Shown one piece after another: positions 1-7,980 of a stretch of 64,000 nt of DNA. The stretch is from contig NZ_JAAQTL010000001.1 in the NCBI RefSeq assembly GCF_011742875.1, positions 2,480,001-2,544,000 on the forward strand, read 5' to 3'. The number at the start of each line of letters is the position of its first letter. Position 1 is the first letter of the stretch. The notes under the pieces were generated by a model. The model worked only from the letters and a program-made list of their open reading frames with translations, was not told where the DNA came from and searched no databases. The stretch is from Luteibacter yeojuensis (lineage in GTDB: Bacteria; Pseudomonadota; Gammaproteobacteria; Xanthomonadales; Rhodanobacteraceae). A program made the translations under genes and the position numbers.

Positions 1-634
1 CGCGAACGAAATACTCCCCGTTGTCCAGCGGACGCGCGCCGTCCGTGTCGCCTCCCGCGGCATAGGCCAGCACGAGGTCGATGTCCGAGGAAAAATTCAG
101 TTCGTTGCCGCCGAGTTTGCCGAAACCCAGCACCACCATCCGCTGGGCACGACCGGCGTGGTCGCGCGGCTGGCCGTAACGGGCATGGAGCGACGTTTCC
201 GACCAGCGCAACGCGAGTTCGAGGAGCGTCTCGTAGAGCGCGCTCGTCGACGAGAGCGTGTCGTCCAGTTCGTCCAGCCCGTTCACGTCGCGGAAGACGA
301 GGCGCACGGCCTCCGCGTGGCGGAAGCGGCGCAGGGCCGCCATGCAGCGTTCCTCGTCCGCCGGCAGGTCGAGCGCGGTACCGCGCGTGGCGGCGTCGTT
401 GTTCGCACGGAGCCGCTCCAGCCCCGCGGGCGCCAGCAGGTCGGGCTGACGGCGGAAGACGTCGAACGCGAAGTCGGACGCCAGCAGCGTGCGGCGGATG
501 CGCTCCGCGACGCCGGCATCGTCGTACAGGGGAATGCGTGCCGCGCGGCAGGCCGCCATCACATCGGCATAACGGGCATCGATCAATGCGCGGAGTTCTG
601 GGCTTTCGCGCGGAGCCTGCGAGGGGGCGTTCAT
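1..634 (-). CDS. glnE: Glutamine synthetase adenylyltransferase/deadenylase, N-terminal part (cut by window edge)
   Basis: Translating the minus strand from the ATG at 634 gives 211 codons without a stop, running off the left edge. The reading frame contains GFGKLGGNELNFSSDIDLV (about residues 175-193), the nucleotidyltransferase signature of GlnE/GlnD-type enzymes (G-G...D-x-D), followed by the GGDTDGARPLDN stretch typical of GlnE. GlnE adds AMP to, and removes it from, a tyrosine of glutamine synthetase in response to PII, so it links nitrogen status to GlnA activity. Only the first, deadenylylating half is visible; the family is normally about 930-980 residues. It is divergent from the sulfatase gene at 805, with a 170-bp shared promoter region. 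Confidence 0.9.
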   Translation of the reverse strand, partial: MNAPSQAPRESPELRALIDARYADVMAACRAARIPLYDDAGVAERIRRTLLASDFAFDVFRRQPDLLAPAGLERLRANNDAATRGTALDLPADEERCMAALRRFRHAEAVRLVFRDVNGLDELDDTLSSTSALYETLLELALRWSETSLHARYGQPRDHAGRAQRMVVLGFGKLGGNELNFSSDIDLVLAYAAGGDTDGARPLDNGEYFVR

Positions 635-804
635 GAGGCGCTCATTGTGCCTCACCCGCGCCGTGGCGCGCTCGGCGGCCCTTTCCCGGCCGACGGCGGC
701 AGCGGCCAAACGCGCGGTGAACCGGAGGCCCCCGGACCGGACAACGCATTCATGTCCGTTACGTTACAGTCCTACGCCCAAACGAGCATAAGCGTGAGGA
801 TTCG

Positions 805-2700
805 ATGACAGCCCATTCGAGGCACTGGAGAGACATGGCGTCCCGGGTGGCCCTGCCGCTCTGCCTCGCCGTGGCCTTCGTCCTCTATACCGGCTTCCTC
901 GACGGCAATCCGGGCGTGGCCAGCCTCGAATGGGCGTCGCGCCCCTGGCACCTCCTCGCCAATGCGTTTCCCGGCCTGCTGCTCGCGGCCCTGCTGCTGG
1001 TGTTGACCCGCCGCCCCTGGCTGTCGTTCGGCGTCTCGTTCATGGTCCAGGGCGCCGTGCTGGCCGTCAGCGCCATCAAGATGAAGAACCTTGGCGCGCC
1101 GTTGCTGCCCGCCGACTTCCGCATGGTCGGCCAGCTCAAGAACGGCGGCTTGCACCTGCTGGGCGGCTATCTGCCCAGCAACCCGCTGCCCTACCTCGCC
1201 ATCCTCGGCGTGGTGGCGCTCATCGCCCTCGCCGCCCGTTACGAGCCGCCGCTTTTCGCGCGGCGCACGCGCGGACGCCGCCTGGTGTCCGGCATCGCGC
1301 TGGTCGCGCTCATCGGCACGCTGCTCGCCGGCATGCCAGCCTGGTCGGCGCTGTACGACAAGGACCGCCTGGGCCTGCAACCCTGGTCCGCCGCCGGCAA
1401 TGCGCAGTTCAACGGCGTGGTCACCACCCTCATGCAGTTCCGTCTGCAGGACTCGGGCAAGAAATCGAAGCCGGACGCGGCCGAAGCGACCCGCTTCATC
1501 GCCGATACCGATGGCGACCTGCGTCGGCACATGAGCGCCGCGGCGGCGAACCGGCGGCAGACGCCCGACATCGTGGTGGTGCAGAGCGAATCCTTCTTCG
1601 ATCCCTCCGCCATCCGCGGGCTCGAAGGCCATGACTTCGCCCCGAACCTGCACCGTCTGGCGAAGCATGCGAGCACCGGACGCCTGCACGTTCCCACCTA
1701 TGGCGGAGGCACCATCCGCACCGAGTTCGAGGTACTGACAGGCCTGTCGCTGCGCTACTTCCCCGAGATGCAGTTCCCGTACCTGCAGATACACGCGGAG
1801 GTGGTGCCGAGCATGGTCCGCACGCTGCGTTCGCACGGGTACGAGACCATCGCCGTGCACGGCAACGATGCGGCGTTCTGGAACCGCACCACGGCGTTCA
1901 GGTCGCTGGGCTTCGACCGCTTCGTCTCGCAACCGGATTTCCCGAAGGACTACCGCAAGGACGGTCAGTACATGGCCGACAGCGCCATGACCGACGAGAT
2001 CATGCGCCAGCTCAAGGACGCCGGTCCCCCGCAGTTCGTCTTCGCCATCAGCATGGAAGCGCACGGGCCGTACGATAAATCGGCCGACGTGGACACGAAG
2101 GAACGCGATGCGATTCCGGTGCCGGAAGGCATCAGCGACGACGCGAAGCTGCAGCTGCGCAACTACATCTACCACATGCGCCATGCGGACGCGGAGCTCG
2201 GCCGCCTCGCGGACCTGCTGAAGCACCGCGAGCGCCCGACGCTGCTGCTCTTCTACGGCGACCACCTGCCGGCGCTGACCGAGACCTTCGACAAGGCCGG
2301 CTTCGTCGACGGCGGCAGCATGCTCAACCAGACCGTGCCTTACGTCCTCGTCGACGCGCATCGCGACGGCCCGCCCCCCGAACCGGAAGACGTCGCCGCA
2401 TGGATGCTTCCCGGCAAGCTGCTCGAACAGGCCGGCGTGCATGACGACGCGTACTTCGCGCTCACCCAGGTGGTCGCCCCGAAGCTCGCCATGCTCACCC
2501 ACGCCCCCGACGCGCCCGTGCCCGCGGAAGATGCGATGCAGAAATACACCGACGTCTCGATGAGCAACGTGGCAAAGCTTCGCCTCAAGAAGAAGCTGGG
2601 ACCACTGATGGCGGCGTACACGACCCCCGCCCCGAACGCGTCGCTGGCCCGCCAACCCGGCACCGCCGAACAAAACGCGGCTTCCGGCGCCGAGCAGTAA
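805..2700 (+). CDS. LTA synthase / phosphoglycerol transferase-like membrane sulfatase
   Basis: The product is 631 residues. The N-terminal ~180 residues hold about five hydrophobic segments (for example 15-31, 52-68, 75-92, 128-145, 160-178). An extracytoplasmic sulfatase-fold domain starts near residue 254. VVVQSESFFDP supplies the metal-binding Glu262, and YGGGTIRTEFEV the candidate nucleophile Thr303; FYGDHLPAL near 487 is the C-terminal metal site. This is the architecture of the LtaS/MdoB (OpgB) family, which move glycerol phosphate from phosphatidylglycerol onto polymers. In a Gram-negative host, decoration of periplasmic glucans is more likely than LTA synthesis, but the acceptor cannot be read from the sequence. 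GAGG lies just upstream of the ATG. It appears monocistronic. Confidence 0.82.
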   Translation: MTAHSRHWRDMASRVALPLCLAVAFVLYTGFLDGNPGVASLEWASRPWHLLANAFPGLLLAALLLVLTRRPWLSFGVSFMVQGAVLAVSAIKMKNLGAPLLPADFRMVGQLKNGGLHLLGGYLPSNPLPYLAILGVVALIALAARYEPPLFARRTRGRRLVSGIALVALIGTLLAGMPAWSALYDKDRLGLQPWSAAGNAQFNGVVTTLMQFRLQDSGKKSKPDAAEATRFIADTDGDLRRHMSAAAANRRQTPDIVVVQSESFFDPSAIRGLEGHDFAPNLHRLAKHASTGRLHVPTYGGGTIRTEFEVLTGLSLRYFPEMQFPYLQIHAEVVPSMVRTLRSHGYETIAVHGNDAAFWNRTTAFRSLGFDRFVSQPDFPKDYRKDGQYMADSAMTDEIMRQLKDAGPPQFVFAISMEAHGPYDKSADVDTKERDAIPVPEGISDDAKLQLRNYIYHMRHADAELGRLADLLKHRERPTLLLFYGDHLPALTETFDKAGFVDGGSMLNQTVPYVLVDAHRDGPPPEPEDVAAWMLPGKLLEQAGVHDDAYFALTQVVAPKLAMLTHAPDAPVPAEDAMQKYTDVSMSNVAKLRLKKKLGPLMAAYTTPAPNASLARQPGTAEQNAASGAEQ

Positions 2701-2717
2701 TCGTTGGCGTCGCCCTC

Positions 2718-2860
2718 GCGGGCTCGGCTAGCGCCATCGCGTTTGGCCGCGCACACCGTCGCGCTTGGCGCGAGGCGCCGGGGGGTGCCCCTCAGCGCTC
2801 AAACATGCGGTCGCAAGCGACCGAACTCGCTCTGAGGGGCACCCCCCGACACCTCTCCCA
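2718..2860 (+). repeat. Left copy of a 143-bp inverted repeat with a long hairpin core
   Basis: This stretch matches the reverse complement of 5151-5293 with only a few differences. Its core is a perfect 16-bp stem (2780-2795 with 2832-2847). Inside the loop lies a second small stem, GGTCGC/GCGACC. A degenerate third copy of its right half lies at about 3899-3990 in the same orientation. The two full copies bracket the effector/immunity island. No transposase is encoded. It could be a non-autonomous mobile element, a structured genome repeat, or the scar of an inversion. Confidence 0.75.
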
Positions 2861-2912
2861 TCATTGACGCACGCCGATGGGAGAGCAAAAAGCGAGAGGC
2901 CGCGACACCGCT

Positions 2913-2935
2913 GTAGGAGCCGCTACAGCGGCGAG
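2913..2935 (+). repeat. Single REP palindrome (GTAG-headed)
   Basis: GTAGGAGCCGCTACAGCGGC followed by GAG is the same unit found in inverted pairs at 11308, 13891, 17892, 25225 and 35511. Here only one unit is present. The remainder of 2936-3143 shows no gene or clear signal. Confidence 0.7.
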
Positions 2936-3143
2936 AAAACCTCGCAACACGCTCATGCGAGCATTTAATCTCAATGCGATCTGACTCTGCCGGCGACATG
3001 CAATCGTCCTCGACGACGCGTCGCCTACAACGGAGTCTAGCTATGTTGCGAAAGTTACCGAATGCTGTACTGGCTTCTAAAGCCAGCGCCATGCCGACCG
3101 CGGGCTATCGAAGGAATACGGCCTTGAAGCCTCGCCACGCCAG

Positions 3144-3365
3144 CTACGCAAGCAAATGAAATGGCAGGACTCGTTCCAGTCCCCAACCCAAGGTGAGCAC
3201 ATCCTCATTTACGGACTTTCCGGGACTGAAATTACTTACGAAGAAGTCTGCCACTGCACTCCTAGGCGGATCAATCGGATCCACTATGAAACGCATCAGG
3301 ACGACAATTATCGTGACAATGATGATCCAGAGCGCCCAGACGAAAACTGCCAGGATGCGTTTCAC
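3144..3365 (-). CDS. Second, C-terminally truncated copy of the membrane immunity-like protein
   Basis: This 73-residue protein has a strongly hydrophobic N-terminus (residues 4-24) and is clearly a paralogue of the product of 4016-4279: both share an N-terminal membrane segment, then a P-P-R-S motif, then W-x-L-E-R-V-L-P. A GTG start overlaps the stop of the upstream effector remnant (GTGA), mirroring the ATGA overlap of the intact pair. After residue 73 a TAG stands where the paralogue has a TAT Tyr codon. Translation past this stop continues in frame with LAWRGFKAVFLR, the same tail as the paralogue, so a nonsense mutation removed the last segment. It may be decaying or may still give immunity. 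Confidence 0.6.
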   Translation of the reverse strand: MKRILAVFVWALWIIIVTIIVVLMRFIVDPIDPPRSAVADFFVSNFSPGKSVNEDVLTLGWGLERVLPFHLLA

Positions 3366-3723
3366 AAGACGATGACCTGTCCGTACGCCTTCAGATTAGT
3401 GCATGGCACATCGAACATTTCCTGCTGACGTATGAAGCGTCGCACTATATGAAAGTCATGCATGAAGGGCAAAGTTATGCATCCAGCACTACGCCCAAAC
3501 AACACGGCCGGATGCAGGCGAAATTGGCCCCGAAGCACACTTTCGCAATACGTGTTGTCATCAATACGAAGGTCTGCGGCATACAGCGCAAACCATATGG
3601 GAGCCTGCGTGAATCTGTCCCGAAGCGGACCAAAGGCTCCGCCAGACTTTCAGGAAAGCTCGAAGCCCCGATCGATGACGCACTCATTTGCAGATTGTTG
3701 AGACGATATTTGCAAACAAGCAT
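3362..3723 (-). pseudogene. Broken second copy of the Tlde1-like effector
   Basis: The ATG at 3723 has the same upstream AAAAGGAGTGTTAC as the intact gene, and the first 25 codons (MLVCKYRLNN...) match it. An internal deletion then removes the region that encodes the GPIPRGTYYIVDR motif, and the frame shifts. In another frame the homology resumes (FALYAADLRIDDNTYC, then FRLHP, SAGCITLPFMHDF, KAYGQVIV) and runs to a TGA at 3362-3364. The catalytic His and Cys codons are still present but out of frame with the start. It is therefore an inactivated duplicate of 4276-4731. Confidence 0.8.
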
Positions 3724-3793
3724 GTAACACTCCTTTTGGTGATCTTCCATTTGCAGGTTTTGAGAAAATTGGACACTGAAATCTTCCAAAACT

Positions 3794-3830
3794 AACGAAG
3801 GAGTCCTGCTCGCGCAGACCCCCTTCGTGT
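3794..3830 (-). terminator. Degenerate copy of the groL terminator upstream of the effector pseudogene
   Basis: AACGAAGGAGTCCTGC / GCAGACCCCCTTCGTGT is an imperfect copy of the hairpin at 5305-5340. The following bases (to about 3870) also resemble the 3' end of groL, including CTTAGAAGTCCAT, the complement of its last codons. It is probably a duplication relic; its function as a terminator is doubtful. Confidence 0.5.
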
Positions 3831-3898
3831 GAAACATATGGATTGTGGGAGGAACTTAGAAGTCCATGTTGCCTACGCCAGCCCGATATCAGAGTCTG

Positions 3899-3990
3899 TC
3901 AAACGAACTGCGCTCTGAGGAACACGACCCGACACCTCTCTCATCACTGAGGCATCGTGACGGGAGAGCCAATGCAAAGGCTGCGATATC
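3899..3990 (+). repeat. Degenerate third copy of the island repeat (right half)
   Basis: The run from GAACTGCGCTCTGAGG through CCGACACCTCTCTCATCA to GGGAGAGC parallels 2821-2905, which belong to and follow the left inverted-repeat copy, in the same orientation, with many substitutions. It lies between the two effector/immunity units, as expected if a whole unit (repeat, terminator, effector, immunity) was duplicated. Confidence 0.5.
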
Positions 3991-4015
3991 GTTCTTGCAT
4001 CACGCCGACCGAGAC

Positions 4016-4279
4016 TTATCGAAGGAATACCGCTTTAAAACCCCGCCACGCCAGATACACAACAAGATGGACTGGCAAAACCCTCTCTAGCGCCCAAGCT
4101 ATCAGCGACACGTCTCCGCTTGGGGAAATCGTCTGATTCCTGTAACTCCCCATGAACTCCACGACCGAACTTCTCGGGGGCATGTCGCATGGACTTGTGA
4201 TGCCCTCCATGACGATAACGATGATTGAAACGAACGAGATCCAAATCACCCACAAAGCAATAACCAAGAAACGCCTCAT
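4016..4279 (-). CDS. Putative membrane immunity protein paired with the Tlde1-like effector
   Basis: The protein has 87 residues starting at the ATG at 4279, which overlaps the effector stop codon (ATGA), so the two are translationally coupled. Residues 3-24 form a membrane segment; the C-terminal stretch around 60-82 is also apolar. The middle part carries PPRSS and NQTISPSGDV. Immunity proteins to periplasm-acting peptidoglycan effectors usually sit in the inner membrane or periplasm, which fits. The role is inferred from position, size and topology. No family is recognised. A truncated paralogue lies at 3144-3365. Confidence 0.6.
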   Translation of the reverse strand: MRRFLVIALWVIWISFVSIIVIVMEGITSPCDMPPRSSVVEFMGSYRNQTISPSGDVSLIAWALERVLPVHLVVYLAWRGFKAVFLR

Positions 4280-4731
4280 ACGACGATCACTTGACCATAA
4301 GCTTTCATGTCGACGCAAGGTATATCGAACATTCTTTGCGAGGCGATGAGGCGCCTTAGCACGAGGAAATCATGCATGAAGGGCAGGGTGATGCACCCTG
4401 CGCTCTGCCCGGACCACCCCGATGGATGCAGCCGGAATTGTCCGCGCATGACGCTATCGCAGAACGTAGTGTCATCAACCCTCATATCGTCCGCATAGAG
4501 TGCGAACCACCAGTCCGCTTTCTTGAACTTATCTTTCACCGCGCCGAGGCGTCCTCCAGATTCTCGATCGACGATGTAATACGTTCCCCGAGGGATCGGA
4601 CCATTCGGCATGCATTGATATGAAGGACTATTGGCGCGCCCTTCTTCGCCAGAGAATGCAGGAAAGTTGCTCGCGCCCACCGATAGCGCACTCATGGGCA
4701 GGTTGTTGAGCCGGAACTTGCAAACAAGCAT
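4276..4731 (-). CDS. Tlde1-like (DUF2778) L,D-transpeptidase effector
   Basis: The product is 151 residues with no signal peptide. NGPIPRGTYYIVDR (residues 43-56) and FRLHPSGWSGQSAGCITLP (about 99-117) match the DUF2778/Tlde1 fold, in which a His (here His102) and a Cys (Cys113, in S-x-G-C-I) form the catalytic site. Tlde1 proteins are type VI secretion effectors that reach the target periplasm and cut peptide stems or exchange D-amino acids in peptidoglycan. AAGGAG lies eight bases before the ATG. The next gene overlaps its stop and is the presumed immunity gene. Base composition is AT-richer than the flanks, which suggests transfer. No T6SS structural, VgrG or PAAR gene is in the window. 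Confidence 0.75.
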   Translation of the reverse strand: MLVCKFRLNNLPMSALSVGASNFPAFSGEEGRANSPSYQCMPNGPIPRGTYYIVDRESGGRLGAVKDKFKKADWWFALYADDMRVDDTTFCDSVMRGQFRLHPSGWSGQSAGCITLPFMHDFLVLRRLIASQRMFDIPCVDMKAYGQVIVV

Positions 4732-4803
4732 GTAACACTCCTTTTTATTCGATAACCTTCCATCACGACTTGAGAAATTCGGACACTACGATCTCCCAGA
4801 ATT

Positions 4804-4840
4804 GACGAAGGAGCCCCGCTCGCCCAGGACTCCTTCGCTT
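4804..4840 (-). terminator. Copy of the groL terminator hairpin upstream of the effector
   Basis: GACGAAGGAGCCCCGC / CCAGGACTCCTTCGCT is a near copy of the groL terminator at 5305-5340; the following bases again resemble the end of groL. This places a terminator-like hairpin about 75 bp upstream of the effector start, so the effector probably needs its own promoter in the short AT-rich gap 4742-4800. Confidence 0.5.
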
Positions 4841-4879
4841 GAAACACATGGTTTTTGGGAGGAACTCGGAAGGCCGTAC

Positions 4880-5040
4880 CACCCGCGCCACTCAGGAAAT
4901 CGGGGGCATAGCCTTCGTCAATGATGATAAGGCACTGCTCGCCCGCCGATTGCCCCACGACGGCAATCCCACCGGTTACCGTGTCATCAGCCTTCCCCGT
5001 AGATACGGTTGACGAGCCGTCGGCCTCGACAGCCCTAAGA
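4880..5040 (-). other. Open coding-like stretch without a recognisable start (gene fragment?)
   Basis: One minus-strand frame stays open across about 5070-4750 and reads like protein (for example GGIAVVGQSAGEQCLIIIDE, then GYAPDFLSGAGG). It has no ATG, only a possible GTG at 4958, and its end runs into the terminator copy. I do not recognise it. It may be the remnant of a gene cut by the repeat rearrangement, or noise. The rest of 5041-5150 shows only a hairpin, CTCTCCCG/CGGGAGAG. Confidence 0.2.
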
Positions 5041-5150
5041 CGTTTCTCACTTTTCGTTTCACTGTCTTACCCGGCGCGCACGCGCACGCCATCGACTCCC
5101 GAGGTCTCGTACGGCCTCGCTCTGCTCTCCCGCCGGGTTGGCTCAGTGCC

Positions 5151-5293
5151 GGGAGAGGTGTCGGGGTATGCCCCTCAGAGCGAGTTCGGTCGCTTGCGAC
5201 CGCATGTTTGAGCGCTGAGGGGCACACCCCGGCGCCTCGCGCCAAGCGCGACGGTGTGCACGGCCAAACACGATGGCGCAAGCCGAGCCCGCC
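5151..5293 (-). repeat. Right copy of the 143-bp inverted repeat
   Basis: This is the reverse complement of 2718-2860 with a few differences, including an A for G in the main stem that would leave a G-U pair in one transcript orientation. It ends 12 bp before the groL terminator. Together the copies delimit a 2.6-kb segment. Confidence 0.75.
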
Positions 5294-5304
5294 ATGCCTG
5301 AAAC

Positions 5305-5340
5305 GACGAAGGAGCCCCGCTTGCGCGGGACTCCTTCGTC
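5305..5340 (-). terminator. Rho-independent-type terminator of groS-groL
   Basis: The minus strand reads GACGAAGGAGTCCCGC, GCAA, GCGGGGCTCCTTCGTC: a 16-bp stem with one mismatch and a tetraloop, 28 bp after the groL stop. The T-run is short (GTTTC). Two degenerate copies lie at 4804 and 3794. Confidence 0.75.
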
Positions 5341-5367
5341 TTGGAACACACAGGGTGCGAGGGGGAC

Positions 5368-7083
<1,716 letters not shown>

Positions 7084-7097
7084 CTACGGGCTGAAGA

Positions 7098-7391
7098 TCA
7101 ACCTTCCAGAATCGCCACGATGTCGTCTTCCTTCAGGAAGACCAGCTCTTCGCCGTCGATCTTGATCTCCTGGCCGGCGTACTTGCCGAACAGGACGGTC
7201 TCGCCTTCCTTGACCGACATCGGACGCACCGAGCCGTTTTCCAGGATGCGGCCATTGCCGGCGGCGATGACCTTGCCGCGGGTCGGCTTCTCGGTGGCGC
7301 TGTCGGGGATGACGATGCCACCGGCCGAGACACGCTCTTCCTCGAGGCGCTTGACGATGACGCGATCGTGCAGCGGGCGCAGTTTGCTCAT
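7098..7391 (-). CDS. groS: Co-chaperonin GroES (10 kDa)
   Basis: The 97-residue protein starts [20 protein letters not shown]; an in-frame start 10 codons upstream is not supported by the family. [15 protein letters not shown] is the mobile loop that contacts GroEL. It caps the GroEL cavity. It is the first gene of the operon, with the CIRCE operator about 50 bp upstream, so HrcA repression and heat induction are expected. Confidence 0.97.
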   Translation of the reverse strand: MSKLRPLHDRVIVKRLEEERVSAGGIVIPDSATEKPTRGKVIAAGNGRILENGSVRPMSVKEGETVLFGKYAGQEIKIDGEELVFLKEDDIVAILEG

Positions 7392-7439
7392 GACTTCTCC
7401 AACCATGTGATTGACGGACAAAGGAATTGATACACCCTG

Positions 7440-7466
7440 TTAGCACTTGGGCAGGGTGAGTGCCAG
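7440..7466 (-). promoter_or_regulatory. CIRCE operator (HrcA site) of groS-groL
   Basis: The plus strand reads TTAGCACTT, nine bases, GAGTGCCAG. This is the inverted repeat of the CIRCE consensus TTAGCACTC-N9-GAGTGCTAA, with exact spacing and three differences. HrcA binds CIRCE and represses chaperonin genes until heat titrates it away. hrcA itself is not in the window. Confidence 0.85.
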
Positions 7467-7586
7467 AATTTTAGCCAAAGCCTTCCCCGGATCGGAAGGG
7501 CCTGGACCATGAACACATGGCGCCGCCGCATACCCGTTCAAGGGCCGGACCGGAAAAAGCACGACCGGGCAGGCACAATGCCTGCC

Positions 7587-7931
7587 ATGTCCGAACCCAT
7601 TGCCATCCTCGTCGCCTGCCCGCCAGGCGAGCCGGCCGACGCCCTTGCCCGTGGCCTGGTCGAGGGCGGCCTTGCCGCCTGCGTGAACCGTCTGCCCGGC
7701 ATGCGGTCCACCTATCGCTGGAAAGGCGAGACCGTCACCGAGGACGAAGACCTTTTGCTGGTGAAGACCGTCCGCGGCGCGTTCGCGGCGGTGGAGGCCT
7801 TCGTCCTGGCCAACCATCCGTACGAGGTCCCGGAGATCGTGGCGCTGCCCCTGGTGGAAGGGCACGCCCCCTATCTCGCCTGGCTGGAATCCGCGGTCGG
7901 TGCAAGCCAATCCGGAAACGCCCGGTCATAA
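7587..7931 (+). CDS. cutA: Divalent-cation tolerance protein CutA
   Basis: From the ATG at 7587 the product is 114 residues, the usual CutA length. It has the GLAACVNRLPGMRSTYRW core and the HPYEVPEIVALPL segment of the trimeric, ferredoxin-like CutA1 fold. A longer start at 7509 would add 26 non-conserved residues. CACAAT at 7574-7579 ends 7 nt before the start, so a leaderless transcript is possible. CutA has been linked to copper tolerance, but its biochemical role is unsettled. It sits next to dsbD, as in many proteobacteria. Confidence 0.9.
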   Translation: MSEPIAILVACPPGEPADALARGLVEGGLAACVNRLPGMRSTYRWKGETVTEDEDLLLVKTVRGAFAAVEAFVLANHPYEVPEIVALPLVEGHAPYLAWLESAVGASQSGNARS

Positions 7932-7980
7932 TGATCGACGTTCATCGCGGTTCGTCGCCGCACCGATCCACGGAGTCGAC

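Noticed and set aside
772..2673. A 633-codon frame opposite the LTA-synthase-like gene
   Set aside because: Antisense shadow with His/Arg/Val-rich composition and no domain; the plus strand has clear sulfatase motifs.
3156..3428. Short plus-strand frames in the AT-rich island
   Set aside because: They lack ribosome-binding sites and are opposite the better supported minus-strand effector and immunity copies.
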